Assembly (NCBI RefSeq): GCF_021026095.1
Contig: NZ_JAJNCU010000008.1
Coordinates: 118,487-182,486 of the forward strand
Origin: Salinicoccus halitifaciens
Lineage (GTDB): Bacteria > Bacillota > Bacilli > Staphylococcales > Salinicoccaceae
DNA length: 64,000 nt
Direction: 5' to 3'
In this document: positions 55,254 to 63,941 of the stretch, one piece after another
How the letters are laid out: each line of letters starts with the position of its first letter
How positions within the stretch are numbered: the first letter of the stretch is position 1
Translations under genes and position numbers: made by a program
The notes under the pieces: generated by a model
Told to the model about the DNA's origin: nothing
Seen by the model: only the letters and a program-made list of their open reading frames with translations
Database searches by the model: none

Positions 55254-55589
55254 TCACTTGATGATGTCCAGCGTGAAAGGCGGCTTATACACTTCACCGT
55301 TCACTGTCTTGATGATGCCGATGATGATGAAGACGATTGTCGCGACCTGCACGATCGGCCCCAGTACGAAACCGATCAGCACGACTGTAGTGGCCCACGC
55401 AATCAGTGCGTAGATCGTGTAGGATATGCCGAAGTTGGCCACATGCCTGAGCGCTTCCGCCGTCGCCGGATCATCGTCTTTCTTCAGGGCCCAGATGATC
55501 AGGGGTCCGATGAGCAGTGTGAACAACGCTAAAATATAAGATACGAGGACGAGTGACGAATCATAACCTGCTTGAGTGTTCTGTGTCAT
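55254..55589 (-). CDS. DUF4870 (Tic20-like) membrane protein
   Basis: A 111-residue protein with three membrane helices and the family pattern GPLIIWALKKDDDPATAEALRHVANFGISYTIY followed by a C-terminal KPPFTLDIIK-type end. DUF4870 proteins are small, widespread and of unknown function. A purine-rich GGGGAGA site precedes the start. It forms its own unit between the sulfurtransferase and the tandem-repeat array. Confidence 0.85.
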   Translation of the reverse strand: MTQNTQAGYDSSLVLVSYILALFTLLIGPLIIWALKKDDDPATAEALRHVANFGISYTIYALIAWATTVVLIGFVLGPIVQVATIVFIIIGIIKTVNGEVYKPPFTLDIIK

Positions 55590-55688
55590 TTTAGTCTCCC
55601 CTTGTCTGATGCTTTCAATACATCAATTTTACCATAAATAAACAAATTACACAATCGAATTCATCGTTACAGGAGGGGGGTATGAGGG

Positions 55689-55876
55689 AATCGATTAAGT
55701 CGATGAAATCATTAAAGATAATCGAAATACGGAGGCGAATTCGATTAAGTCCACGGAATCAACAAAGATAATCGAAATGTGGAAGCGAATTCGATTAAGT
55801 CGACGGGATCACCAAAGATAATCGAAATAACGATGCGAATTCGATTAAGTCGACGGGATCACCAAAGATAATCGAA
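55689..55876. repeat. 50-bp tandem repeat array, four units
   Basis: TCGATTAAGT recurs at 55691, 55741, 55791 and 55841, exactly 50 bases apart; the last unit is cut after 36 bases, and units 3 and 4 are identical over these 36. Every unit has inverted ends TTCGATTA and TAATCGAA about 21 bases apart, so each can form a hairpin with a GC-poor loop. The array lies between metQ and the DUF4870 gene in a 357-base gap with no gene. Confidence 0.92.
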
Positions 55877-55906
55877 TCCGCCCCGCACGCATCATCGCCA
55901 CCCACA

Positions 55907-55936
55907 AAAAAACCGGAAGATCATCTGATCTCCCGG
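55907..55936 (-). terminator. terminator of the metNIQ operon
   Basis: Stem CCGGAAGATCA / TGATCTCCCGG (one mismatch) with a two-base loop, followed on the minus strand by seven T residues. Confidence 0.85.
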
Positions 55937-55947
55937 CCCTTATCACT

Positions 55948-56847
55948 TTATTCCGCTGGGATGACTGCGCCCCCATAGGTATCTTCCATAAACTGTGCAA
56001 TTTCCTCGCCCTGAAGCACATCCATCAATGCCTGAACGTCTTCTCTGTCCGCATCGCCTGAACGCACTGCAACAAGGTTGGCATATGGTGATTCAGAATC
56101 CTCCAAGGCAATCGCATCCACCACAGGGTTCAGATCACCTTCGATTGCGAAGTTGGAGTTGATGATCACTGCCGGGGCTTCGTTATTGTTATACATTTCA
56201 ACGAGCAGTTCCGGTGCCGTCTGGTTGTTGAACTCAAAATCATTCGGATTTTCAGTGATGTCATCGAACGTCGCATTTTCAATGTCGATGCCGTCTTCAA
56301 TCTCAATCAGTCCGGCGTCCACGAAGAATGACAGGAAGCGTCCTTCCTCAGCCGGGTTGTTGGAAACCAGGATGGTCGAACCTTCCGGCAGTTCCTCCAG
56401 TGAATCATAGTCCTGCGAATAAACACCCATCGGCTCGATATGTACGTTGCCTGCAGATTCAAGGTCGTACCCGTGTGATTCCACTTCACCTTCCAGATAA
56501 GGCGTATGCTGGAAGAAGTTTGCATCCACTTCTTCGTCCGCAAGCAGACGGTTCGGTGTCGTATAGTCGTTGACTATGCTGATATCAAGCTCGATACCTT
56601 CCTCATCCAGTAATTTCGCCGCTTCTTCCAGAAGCTCAGCGTGCGGTGCAGGTGATGCTGCGATGGATAGTGTGCCGCCTGCTTCTTCTGCAGCATCCCC
56701 GGAACCATTTTCTTCGGTTTCTGCAGCCTCTTCAGTCTCTTCGCCTGTGTCCGCACTTTCTTCAGTGCCTTCGTCCCCGCCGTTGCCGCATGCTGCAAGT
56801 ACCACTGCAAATACGCTTAAAACCATGAATAGAAATAACTTTCTCAT
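55948..56847 (-). CDS. metQ: methionine ABC transporter substrate-binding lipoprotein
   Basis: A 299-residue lipoprotein: signal peptide with lipobox LAAC (Cys20), an unusually long Glu/Asp/Gly-rich linker (about 21-58), then the NlpA/MetQ domain with LSIAASPAPHAELLEEA, ANFFQHTPYLE and VNIHIEPMGVYSQ-like VHIEPMGVYSQDYDSL. It captures D/L-methionine outside the cell for MetI-MetN. The acidic linker is similar in character to those in the LysM protein and the TRAP lipoprotein, as expected for a salt-tolerant organism. Last gene of the met operon. Confidence 0.93.
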   Translation of the reverse strand: MRKLFLFMVLSVFAVVLAACGNGGDEGTEESADTGEETEEAAETEENGSGDAAEEAGGTLSIAASPAPHAELLEEAAKLLDEEGIELDISIVNDYTTPNRLLADEEVDANFFQHTPYLEGEVESHGYDLESAGNVHIEPMGVYSQDYDSLEELPEGSTILVSNNPAEEGRFLSFFVDAGLIEIEDGIDIENATFDDITENPNDFEFNNQTAPELLVEMYNNNEAPAVIINSNFAIEGDLNPVVDAIALEDSESPYANLVAVRSGDADREDVQALMDVLQGEEIAQFMEDTYGGAVIPAE

Positions 56848-56893
56848 AATTTACCCTGTCCTCTCCAACCAAATATTTTTATATAATTGATGA

Positions 56894-57586
56894 TCAGCGT
56901 TTATCGACCGCTTTCGCAAGGAAGTCCCCTGCGAACTGGATGATGAAAACGATGATCAGTATTACTATAGTCGCAACCAATGTGACATCACTCTGGTTCC
57001 GTGTAAACCCGACCATGTAGGCGAGGTTCCCGAGTCCGCCGGCGCCGATGACGCCTGCAATCGCGGTGGAGCCCACCAGCATGATCGCCGTCACCGTGAT
57101 GCCGGATATCAAAGCGGGCATCGATTCGGGGATGAGCACCTTCCAGATGATCGTCCATGTGCCTGCACCCATCGACTGGGCCGCTTCAATGACGCCTTTG
57201 TCTATTTCCTTGAGCCCGATCTCGACAAGCCGCGCATAGAACGGGGAAGCCCCGATGATGAGTGCCGGCAGTGCGCCCTGCACACCCATGATTGTGCCCA
57301 TGATCGCTTTAGTGAACGGGATGAGCAGAATGATCAGGATGATGAAAGGTATCGCCCGGAACAGGTTGACGAGGAATGCCGTCACCCCGTAAACGGGCTG
57401 GCTCAATGTGTTGTCGCTCTTATCGGACAAAAATAAAATGATGCCGAGCACCAGCCCGATGACCAGGGTGAAAGCTGTGGCAATGCCGGTCATATAAATC
57501 GTATCGACCGTCGCTTCCCATACGACGTCCCACTGCACATTCTCAAAACTGAACATTTCCGTGAAGGCCTGGATCAATTCATTCAT
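56894..57586 (-). CDS. metI: methionine ABC transporter permease
   Basis: A 230-residue permease with five helices and the ABC-coupling EAA loop AQSMGAGTWTIIWKVLIPESMP. The first Met shares a base with the metN stop (TAATG), so it is translationally coupled. It forms the channel of the methionine importer. Confidence 0.94.
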   Translation of the reverse strand: MNELIQAFTEMFSFENVQWDVVWEATVDTIYMTGIATAFTLVIGLVLGIILFLSDKSDNTLSQPVYGVTAFLVNLFRAIPFIILIILLIPFTKAIMGTIMGVQGALPALIIGASPFYARLVEIGLKEIDKGVIEAAQSMGAGTWTIIWKVLIPESMPALISGITVTAIMLVGSTAIAGVIGAGGLGNLAYMVGFTRNQSDVTLVATIVILIIVFIIQFAGDFLAKAVDKR

Positions 57587-58605
57587 TATTTCTCGACCTC
57601 CACTGTAATGTCATCATTGCCGAGCGTCTCGATGACTTTTTCAAGCGTCGCGTCATCCACATCGAGCGCAACATACAGATGGCCGTATGACTCATTGTTC
57701 GTCTGCTTGATATTGCCGGAAAGTATGTTCATATCGAGGTCGAACTGCTTGATGACCCTGGAGACGACCGGCGTCTTCGCCTTCGTCCCAACAAAGCTGA
57801 TTTTAAGTATTTTCGAATGCGGGAACAGTTCCCGCACTTCATCAAGGGCGAGTGCCGTTTCCTCATCGTTGATATCATCCCTGACGAAACGTTTCGTCAC
57901 ACTGTGCACAGGGTTCTGGAACAGCTGGAGCACTTTGCCCGTCTCCACGACCCGGCCGTTCTGCATGACCGCCGCCCGGTCGCATATCTTTCTGATCACG
58001 TGCATCTCGTGTGTGATCAGGACGATGGTGAGGTTCATCTCGTCCCTGATCTTCTGAAGCAGGTCGAGGACTTCGTCCGTCGTCTCCGGATCGAGCGCAC
58101 TCGTTGCTTCATCGCAGAGCAGGACGGTCGGCTCGTTCGACAGCGCCCTTGCGATGCCGACACGCTGCTTCTGCCCGCCGGACAGCTCACTCGGATAGTT
58201 CTTCTCCCGGCCGGTGAGGCCGACGAGCTCGATCAGTTCCTGAGTCCTTCTCCTGCGTTCCTTCTTTCCGACACCCGCAATTTCCAGCGGGAAGCTGATG
58301 TTCTCTTCCACGGTCCTCGACCACAGCAGGTTGAAGTGCTGGAAAATCATCGACACTTTCTGCCGCTTCTGCCGAAGTCCTTTTTTGGAGAGTTTGTTGA
58401 TCGTGTCCTCACCGATAATGATGTCACCGGATGTCGGCTCCTCAAGGCCGTTCAGAAGGCGGATCAGGGTGGATTTCCCGGCACCGGAATATCCGATGAT
58501 GCCGAAGATTTCACCGCTGTCGATCTTTAGGCTGACATCGTCCACTGCGGTGATGTCGGCTGATTTCGTGCTGTAATTTTTATTGACGTTTAAAATGTCT
58601 ATCAT
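57586..58605 (-). CDS. metN: methionine ABC transporter ATPase
   Basis: A 339-residue ATPase: Walker [13 protein letters not shown], signature [15 protein letters not shown], Walker [14 protein letters not shown], and a C-terminal NIL/ACT-like domain (about 265-339) that senses methionine and inhibits transport. First gene of metN-metI-metQ, controlled by the SAM riboswitch upstream. Confidence 0.95.
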   Translation of the reverse strand: MIDILNVNKNYSTKSADITAVDDVSLKIDSGEIFGIIGYSGAGKSTLIRLLNGLEEPTSGDIIIGEDTINKLSKKGLRQKRQKVSMIFQHFNLLWSRTVEENISFPLEIAGVGKKERRRRTQELIELVGLTGREKNYPSELSGGQKQRVGIARALSNEPTVLLCDEATSALDPETTDEVLDLLQKIRDEMNLTIVLITHEMHVIRKICDRAAVMQNGRVVETGKVLQLFQNPVHSVTKRFVRDDINDEETALALDEVRELFPHSKILKISFVGTKAKTPVVSRVIKQFDLDMNILSGNIKQTNNESYGHLYVALDVDDATLEKVIETLGNDDITVEVEK

Positions 58606-58632
58606 TCTTCATCTTCCAAACTATTATAAAAT

Positions 58633-58784
58633 AAAAAGCCTACTCACTTGGTATGAAATGAGCAGGCTTTCAGCGATTCAGCCTCTCATCTTCGAATCGA
58701 TTGATTCAGTGACTTGGCACCTTGTCTAAAGACGGTTGCCGTGGCATCATCGGGCACTTCCCTCCGCCACTCTGGATAAGAGTC
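58633..58784 (-). promoter_or_regulatory. SAM-I riboswitch (S-box) with terminator
   Basis: On the minus strand the aptamer runs from CTCTTATCCAGAG (58783-58771) through GTGGCGGAGGGA, the core CCGATGATGCCACGGCAACC, AAGGTGCCAA, to GATGAGAG (58690-58683), which closes P1. A terminator hairpin AAAGCCTGCTCA / TGAGTAGGCTTT follows (58670-58634) with a T-run. Bound SAM should favour termination before metN. Confidence 0.95.
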
Positions 58785-58802
58785 GTTATTCGATTGTGAA
58801 TT

Positions 58803-58831
58803 ATATTACCATCAGTGCGCCATCACGTCAA
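58803..58831 (-). promoter_or_regulatory. promoter of the met operon
   Basis: TTGACG (58831-58826), 17-base spacer, TAATAT (58808-58803). The -35 overlaps the stop codon of the thioredoxin-like gene (58828-58830). Confidence 0.7.
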
Positions 58832-59139
58832 CGATGACGTTCCAGTATATTCAACAAATTCGTGACCGATTCGAAGCGGTACACGTTTTCCTTCAATTCA
58901 CCGTCTTCAAATATCAGGAGCGCCGGTGCGGATGTGATTTTATAATCATTGATGATGTCCACATGATAATTCAGGTCGATCGCCGTATATTCGAAATCAT
59001 GGATTTCCTGCGTCAATTTAAGCATGCGCTCCGCTATCCGGCAGTTTGCACAGATCGGCGCATATCCGTATAAAATGAATATTCCTTCAGAGTGAATAAG
59101 ATTGTATATATCCTGGGTCTCCAACTGCTCTTTCATCAT
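58828..59139 (-). CDS. thioredoxin-like protein (YusE-like)
   Basis: A 103-residue thioredoxin fold. The redox motif is CANC (APICANCRIAE) and the cis-proline lies in ITSAPALLIFEDG. In B. subtilis the corresponding yusE is likewise next to a Toprim gene, gcvH and the methionine importer. It begins 53 bases inside the Toprim gene, so the two are probably coupled. Function in the cell not established. Confidence 0.85.
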   Translation of the reverse strand: MMKEQLETQDIYNLIHSEGIFILYGYAPICANCRIAERMLKLTQEIHDFEYTAIDLNYHVDIINDYKITSAPALLIFEDGELKENVYRFESVTNLLNILERHR

Positions 59140-59494
59140 AAAACTTACCTTTCATAATCAAGCTTGTATCCACGTAAAAGCCGTGCCGCATCAGAAGATT
59201 TGCGAGGTAGTCCCTCGGGCATCTGCCCACTTCCCCGAATTTTGGGTCGATATAGATATGGGTGCTTTCGCTGAGGTGCCTTTTGAACCATTTACGGATT
59301 TTCCGGCCTTCCTTATCAGCGTCCGAAAGGATGTAAATTTCGGAACCATCGAGCTGTTCCAATATCTCATCAAGTTTCGAGACTCCCATTGTACCAAAAG
59401 TGCAGATGATCTGCACGGGTTCCACAAGCACTTCTTCAATACGGCGTTTGTCGGTCTTACCTTCAACGATGAGCACTTTATCAGAAAGATACAT
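59087..59494 (-). CDS. Toprim-domain protein (YusF-like)
   Basis: A 135-residue protein consisting of one Toprim domain: KVLIVEGKTDKRRIEE contains the catalytic Glu and ILSDADKEGRKIRKWFK the DxD pair. Resembles RNase M5-related and YusF proteins. Likely acts on nucleic acid, but the substrate is unknown. ATG 59494 is eight bases behind AAGGG; ATG 59500 and GTG 59503 lie too close to this site. Confidence 0.85.
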   Translation of the reverse strand: MYLSDKVLIVEGKTDKRRIEEVLVEPVQIICTFGTMGVSKLDEILEQLDGSEIYILSDADKEGRKIRKWFKRHLSESTHIYIDPKFGEVGRCPRDYLANLLMRHGFYVDTSLIMKGKFYDERAVGDPGYIQSYSL

Positions 59495-59525
59495 TTTCAT
59501 CACCCTTGGAGTATTTTATTTTTAA

Positions 59526-59554
59526 AAAAACTCTAGACGATGTCTAGAGTTGAT
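59526..59554 (-). terminator. terminator of gcvH
   Basis: Perfect 10-bp stem AACTCTAGAC / GTCTAGAGTT with a three-base loop, followed on the minus strand by TTTTT. Confidence 0.9.
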
Positions 59555-59560
59555 AAAATA

Positions 59561-59941
59561 TTATGCACCTGTGATTTCAGCGTAAGCATCTGCATCAAGC
59601 AGGCTGTCTAATTGTGAAGTGTCTTCGAGTTCAATTTTAACCATCCATGCATCTTCGTATGGTGATTCGTTGACGAGTTCAGGGCTGTCTTCAAGCTCTT
59701 CGTTCACTTCAACGATTTTACCGTTCAAAGGTGCATACAATTCAGAAACAGTCTTAACGGATTCAACGCTGCCGAAAGATTCACCTTTCGTCATATCGTC
59801 GCCCTCTTCAGGAAGCTCGACGAAAACGATGTCTCCAAGCTCACCTTGAGCAAAGTCTGTAATACCGATAGTTACTGTATTTCCATCAACTTTTACCCAT
59901 TCATGATCTTCAGAATATTTCAAGTCTTGTGGTAGTGCCAT
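59561..59941 (-). CDS. gcvH: glycine cleavage system H protein
   Basis: A 126-residue lipoyl carrier of usual length: [33 protein letters not shown] at the N-terminus and the lipoylated lysine in [16 protein letters not shown] (Lys near 64). Besides glycine cleavage, in Firmicutes GcvH relays lipoyl groups to other enzymes; no other gcv genes are nearby. GGAGG precedes the start. Confidence 0.96.
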   Translation of the reverse strand: MALPQDLKYSEDHEWVKVDGNTVTIGITDFAQGELGDIVFVELPEEGDDMTKGESFGSVESVKTVSELYAPLNGKIVEVNEELEDSPELVNESPYEDAWMVKIELEDTSQLDSLLDADAYAEITGA

Positions 59942-60013
59942 GATAAAAAACCTCCTCTATGATCTATACAATTATATAATGACATATTTCACAAAGTTTC
60001 TCAAGTAAATTCG

Positions 60014-60367
60014 TCAAAGCAGTGTTTCTTTATATTCGGACTCCTTGAACCCCAGCAGTACGTCATCACCTGCATCCACTAAAGGACGCTTGATCAGCAT
60101 GCCGTCTGATGATAGAAGTTCGATTTTTTCATCATCATCCATCTCAGGCAGCCTGTTCTTCAAATCCAGCTCTTTGTACTTCTTTCCCCTGGTGTTGAAA
60201 AATTTACCGATGTCATGATCCGATTTTTCAATGATCCTTTTCAGCGTCTCTTTCGAGGGCGGTGCCTTCACCATATCATGTGCTTCAAATTCTATGCCGT
60301 TCTCCTCCAGGAACTTCTTACCCTTCCTGCAGGTTGTACACTTCGAGTATTCGTAGAAAGTGATCAT
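60014..60367 (-). CDS. ArsC/Spx-family thioredoxin-fold protein (YusI-like)
   Basis: A 117-residue protein with the N-terminal CTTCRK motif (residues 10-15) of the ArsC/Spx superfamily, APPSKETLKRII and a C-terminal LIKRPLVD motif typical of the family. The CxxC and the absence of Spx's RNA polymerase-contact features make a reductase-like role more likely than a regulator. Sits upstream of gcvH as in B. subtilis yusI-gcvH. Confidence 0.85.
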   Translation of the reverse strand: MITFYEYSKCTTCRKGKKFLEENGIEFEAHDMVKAPPSKETLKRIIEKSDHDIGKFFNTRGKKYKELDLKNRLPEMDDDEKIELLSSDGMLIKRPLVDAGDDVLLGFKESEYKETLL

Positions 60368-60490
60368 GCCGTACCTCCGTATGTTTTTAGTACTATACCC
60401 AGAACAATGAAATCTTATTCATACTTTCATTTTACAACATTCAAATGATAAAATGAAAGAGATCTTATAATTTACCTGGGAGTGTAGCCG

Positions 60491-60808
60491 ATGAAGGCAT
60501 TGAGGACTTATGACGATTACAGGAAGGCAGTGAGGGGCAATGACGCGGTCATCGTCAAATTTTATGCGGACTGGTGTCCCGACTGCGCCATCTTCAACGA
60601 TTTCATCCCGCCCATCATGGAAGAGTACAGGTACATCAAGTGGTTCGAGCTGAACCGGGATGAAGTGTCCCAAGCCGCGGACGAAAACGATATCGGCGGC
60701 ATCCCGGACCTCCTGATCTTCAGGAAGGGTGCCGTGACGGCCCGTCTCGGCGCCCATAATGCAGGCACATCCGGGAGGGTGAGGGAATTCCTGAAGGAAA
60801 ACCTATGA
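60491..60808 (+). CDS. thioredoxin-like protein with CPDC active site
   Basis: A 105-residue thioredoxin fold: VKFYADWCPDCAIFNDFIPP holds the redox pair and GGIPDLLIFRKG the cis-proline. The CPDC dipeptide is non-standard compared with CGPC and probably shifts its redox potential. GGGAG precedes the ATG. It is the only rightward gene between gcvH and aroD. Confidence 0.85.
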   Translation: MKALRTYDDYRKAVRGNDAVIVKFYADWCPDCAIFNDFIPPIMEEYRYIKWFELNRDEVSQAADENDIGGIPDLLIFRKGAVTARLGAHNAGTSGRVREFLKENL

Positions 60809-60812
60809 AATG

Positions 60813-60850
60813 AAGAAAGTGCGGCCCCTGGATGGAGGCCGCACTTTCTT
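60813..60850. terminator. bidirectional terminator between thioredoxin-like gene and aroD
   Basis: Perfect 14-bp stem AAGAAAGTGCGGCC / GGCCGCACTTTCTT with a ten-base loop; it overlaps the last bases of aroD. Confidence 0.88.
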
Positions 60851-61592
60851 ATTCGTACGCTTTCAGGGCAGCCTTGATGTCTGCTGCATGCACCTGTCCG
60901 GGTGCCGTGTTTTTCGTGAGATAGCCGTATGTCAGGCAGGAGCCGAATTCCCCGCCGGTCAGCCGCGTCAATTTTCCGCTCTCCCCCATTGAGATGCCGA
61001 TGATTTTATTTCCGATGGCTTCTTTTGCCGTCTTCACGATCTTAAGCATATTGAGGACATCATCATCATCCTGCGGCGCATAGGCGAGCTTCAGTATTTC
61101 CCCGCCTGCACTGTGCATGCGGTAAAGCAGCTTCTGCATCTCCTCCACTGTCGGGGTGCTTTTGAAATCATGCTGGCTCAAAAGGACGGTCTTTTCGTAT
61201 TCACCCGCACATTCCACCATTTCAGGAAGGAGTTTGCCCGCCGTGATGTATTCCATGTCGATGATGTCGATATCGCATTTCGCGGTGACATCCATCAGCA
61301 GGTCTTTATATTCAGCATAGGATCTTGCACCGCTGCCGCCTTCATGGGAAGTTCTGTATGTATAGATGACAGGTATGTCCCGGAGCTCCCCTGCCAATTC
61401 ATTGACCAGCTTCAAATGTTCGGAGCGGCTCATGTTGTCGAAGCCGTCACCGCGGATTTCGACGACATCCAGGGCCTCCCGGTTCTCCACGATATGTATC
61501 AGTTCCGATTTCATTTCCTGCCTCGATGTGCCGCTGATCGACACCACCACTTTCGGCAGTCCTTCATACATTTCAATATTTTTAATCTTCAT
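60849..61592 (-). CDS. aroD: type I 3-dehydroquinate dehydratase
   Basis: A 247-residue shikimate-pathway enzyme. The Schiff-base lysine is in GEILKLAYAPQ (near 160), the catalytic His in LSQHDFKSTP (near 134), and EIRGDGFDN and SMGESGKLTR are substrate-binding loops. It dehydrates 3-dehydroquinate to 3-dehydroshikimate. ATG 61592 lies behind GCGGGGG; the GTG at 61607 precedes this site. Confidence 0.94.
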   Translation of the reverse strand: MKIKNIEMYEGLPKVVVSISGTSRQEMKSELIHIVENREALDVVEIRGDGFDNMSRSEHLKLVNELAGELRDIPVIYTYRTSHEGGSGARSYAEYKDLLMDVTAKCDIDIIDMEYITAGKLLPEMVECAGEYEKTVLLSQHDFKSTPTVEEMQKLLYRMHSAGGEILKLAYAPQDDDDVLNMLKIVKTAKEAIGNKIIGISMGESGKLTRLTGGEFGSCLTYGYLTKNTAPGQVHAADIKAALKAYE

Positions 61593-61644
61593 GATATCCC
61601 CCGCCACTTTATGTTGATGTTCAACTTATTGTACACATACTTCC

Positions 61645-61717
61645 ATAAAAATAAAAGCACCCAAAATCCCAGGGGAAGGATTTTGGGTAAGGGGACTTGA
61701 CCAAGGGGAATGGTCAA
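61645..61717 (-). promoter_or_regulatory. stacked hairpins in the aroD leader, possible attenuator
   Basis: On the minus strand TTGACC / GGTCAA (61717-61697) forms a small hairpin, then ACCCAAAATCC / GGATTTTGGGT (61688-61659) a stronger one followed by GCTTTTATTTTTA. The second looks like an intrinsic terminator, but it lies between the ohr gene's own terminator (61847-61871) and aroD, so it would act on an aroD leader transcript. Confidence 0.45.
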
Positions 61718-61842
61718 ATTAATGTCTGTAAGTACAGTATACCCATTAATTATTAAGTTAATGTTAAGAACGCATATTTCTTTTAATGGAAAAATTACTC
61801 TTTACCATAAGCTTTGCTTATGGTGGGAAAATCCGCAAAATA

Positions 61843-61872
61843 AAAAGCACGGAACCCTGATGGTCCCGTGCA
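61843..61872 (-). terminator. terminator of ohr
   Basis: Stem GCACGGAACC / GGTCCCGTGC (one mismatch) with a five-base loop, followed on the minus strand by TTTTTATTTT. Confidence 0.85.
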
Positions 61873-61881
61873 AGGATCGAA

Positions 61882-62295
61882 CTATTCAGCCGTCACATTC
61901 AGTTCCACGTCGATGTTGCCGCGTGTCGCTTTCGAATAAGGGCAGAACTGGTGCGCCTGCTCCAGGTACTTCTCTGCATCTTCCTGTGACATGTTCTTCA
62001 CTTTTGCATTGATTTTGACACCGAGTTTCGGGCCTTCATTTTCTTCATCATCCAGCAGCTGGACCGTCAGATCCACCACCGGCTCTGCATTTTTCACGCC
62101 GCCCTGCTTCAGCATCAGGTCGAATGCACCATTGAAACATGATGCGTAGCCTGCTGCAAAGAGCTGTTCAGGGTTTACGCCGTCGCCATCCTGATCCGGC
62201 GGGAGCACCGGGGAGTCGATCTTTTTATCGTCCGTCTGGACATGGCCCTTACGGCCGCCTGTGTTGGTTGCTGTGATTTCATACTTGAGTGACAT
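61882..62295 (-). CDS. ohr: organic hydroperoxide resistance protein (Ohr/OsmC family)
   Basis: A 137-residue protein of the Ohr branch. The peroxidatic cysteine lies in [13 protein letters not shown] (near 53) and the resolving cysteine in [17 protein letters not shown] (near 118), with the Arg that completes the active site probably in the N-terminal GGRKGHV segment. It reduces organic peroxides with lipoyl-type thiols. AGGAGG is nine bases before ATG. Confidence 0.94.
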   Translation of the reverse strand: MSLKYEITATNTGGRKGHVQTDDKKIDSPVLPPDQDGDGVNPEQLFAAGYASCFNGAFDLMLKQGGVKNAEPVVDLTVQLLDDEENEGPKLGVKINAKVKNMSQEDAEKYLEQAHQFCPYSKATRGNIDVELNVTAE

Positions 62296-62373
62296 TTATT
62301 ACAACCTCCTAAATAGTGATTACATATCCCTTTACCCTATTTTAAATATAATAATCTTTCAGGAAGAATAAAA

Positions 62374-62398
62374 AACACCGCCCCGGAGGACGGCGTCT
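62374..62398 (-). terminator. terminator of the YuiF-like antiporter gene
   Basis: Stem CACCGCC / GGACGGCG-type GC-rich hairpin followed on the minus strand by GTTTTTT. Confidence 0.7.
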
Positions 62399-62400
62399 CA

Positions 62401-63723
62401 TTAAAGGATGACGGCAGCGATGGTGCCGAATATGATCAGCGGAATATTATAGTGGAGGAAGGTCGGGACGACCGTATCCCATATATGATCATGCTGTCCG
62501 TCGGCGGCAAGGCCGGCCGTCGGGCCGAGCGTGCTGTCGGAGGCGGGTGACCCTGCATCACCGAGCGCTGCAGCCGTGCCGATCAGTGAAGCCGTCGCAA
62601 GCGGGCTGAACCCGAGGGCCATGCACAGCGGGACGAAGACGGCCGCGATGATCGGGATGGTCCCGAATGACGTGCCGATCCCCATCGTGATGACGAGGCC
62701 GACAAGGAGGAGCATGACCGCCGCCACTGCGTGCGGCGCCCCTTCGAACCAGCCTGCGACCGTAGTCGTCAGCTCATTGACCGCATCCGTCTCGGTCAGC
62801 ACCGATGCATAACCTGAAGCGATGAGCATGATGAAGGCGATCGCACCCATCATGAGGACGCCTTCCCTGACTGCCGCATCAGTCCGGCTGATTTTGATGA
62901 CCTGGCTGATGAGCATGATCGTAATGCCGCCGAGCGCCCCGATGATCATCGAGTCGAACGTCAGCTGCAGCACGAATGCCGCAATGATCGCAACGAGCGT
63001 GATCAGGTGGTTCACTTTCTCGCGTGTTTCCGTGAGGCCTTCCGTAACGACGCTCTCAGCAGAGACGGTTTCGATATCCTCATATTCCCTGTGTTTCCTG
63101 TAAGTGATGAAAACGGCGGTCAGCAGGCCAAGCGTCATCCCGAGGACCGGAATCGCCATTGCGGCCGGGATGTCGGAGAGCCCTATATCCAGGCCGTTCT
63201 CCTGCATCTCCGTCACCAGGATGCCGTGGAAGATCAGACCGTAGCCCACCGGAATGAGTATGTATGGCGCTTTAAGGCCGTACGTCAATGCACTGGCCAC
63301 TGCCCGCCTGTCGATCTTCAGCTTGTTGAACAGCATCAGGAGCGGCGGCACGAGTATCGGTATGAAAGCAATATGCACAGGCACTACCGTCTGTGACAGC
63401 ACCCCGATGCCTGCAAATATGAATATGAGCAGATACTTTCGCTTTCCGATCACCCTCAGCAAATAGTTCAGCAGCACCCGGACGATGCCCGACATTGCAA
63501 TCATCGAGGCGAAGATCCCGAGCAGCAGATAACTGAGTGCCGTTTCAGACTGCCCGCCCATCCCCTCGACAAGGACAGAGACGGTCTCACCGAGCGGCAG
63601 ACCCGCAAGCAGGCCTGCAGAAATCGCAGCCAGCATCAAAGCGAAAATGACATGGATTTTCATAAGGCTCAAGACGATCAGGATGAGGACCGAAATGACC
63701 ACGGGATTGAATATTACATCCAT
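62401..63723 (-). CDS. YuiF-like Na+/H+ antiporter-family protein
   Basis: A 440-residue membrane protein with about 12 helices. GVLSQTVVPVHIAFIPILVPPLL, MGIGTSFGTIPIIAAVFVPL and GTAAALGDAGSPASDSTLGPTAG match the NhaC/YuiF-type family (ion transporter superfamily). Some relatives carry amino acids rather than exchanging Na+ and H+, so the substrate is uncertain. AGGAG is nine bases before the ATG. Confidence 0.85.
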   Translation of the reverse strand: MDVIFNPVVISVLILIVLSLMKIHVIFALMLAAISAGLLAGLPLGETVSVLVEGMGGQSETALSYLLLGIFASMIAMSGIVRVLLNYLLRVIGKRKYLLIFIFAGIGVLSQTVVPVHIAFIPILVPPLLMLFNKLKIDRRAVASALTYGLKAPYILIPVGYGLIFHGILVTEMQENGLDIGLSDIPAAMAIPVLGMTLGLLTAVFITYRKHREYEDIETVSAESVVTEGLTETREKVNHLITLVAIIAAFVLQLTFDSMIIGALGGITIMLISQVIKISRTDAAVREGVLMMGAIAFIMLIASGYASVLTETDAVNELTTTVAGWFEGAPHAVAAVMLLLVGLVITMGIGTSFGTIPIIAAVFVPLCMALGFSPLATASLIGTAAALGDAGSPASDSTLGPTAGLAADGQHDHIWDTVVPTFLHYNIPLIIFGTIAAVIL

Positions 63724-63896
63724 TTCTTTTGACTCCTCTTCTGTAATTTGGAAAAACGTTGAAGCAATATCATCATTCTATCAGAGAAATATGCGGGTGA
63801 GTACATAATAATTAAGGTCCGTCCCCGCACGAGGCGTTCAAGAGTTGAAATCCCCCGCCCGGACAGGACACAGCCGCTTATTTTAAGCATAAAAAA

Positions 63897-63917
63897 AGGA
63901 CGGCCGCAGGCCGTCCC
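63897..63917 (-). terminator. terminator of the cold-shock gene
   Basis: Perfect 8-bp stem GGACGGCC / GGCCGTCC with a GCA loop, followed on the minus strand by TTTTTTT. Confidence 0.88.
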
Positions 63918-63941
63918 CTCAAGTTTTATATGGTTTGTAGA

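Noticed and set aside
55689..55876. CRISPR array
   Set aside because: Spacing is constant, but the segments between the conserved arms are also repeated, so there are no spacers; no cas genes.
60014..60367. Calling this gene spx or arsC
   Set aside because: It has the superfamily motif CTTC, but its gene order matches yusI and neither redox regulation nor arsenate reduction can be read from it.
61733..61742. Third GntR operator (TACAGTATAC)
   Set aside because: Only one arm plus centre of the palindrome is present and the neighbouring genes have no functional link; likely chance.
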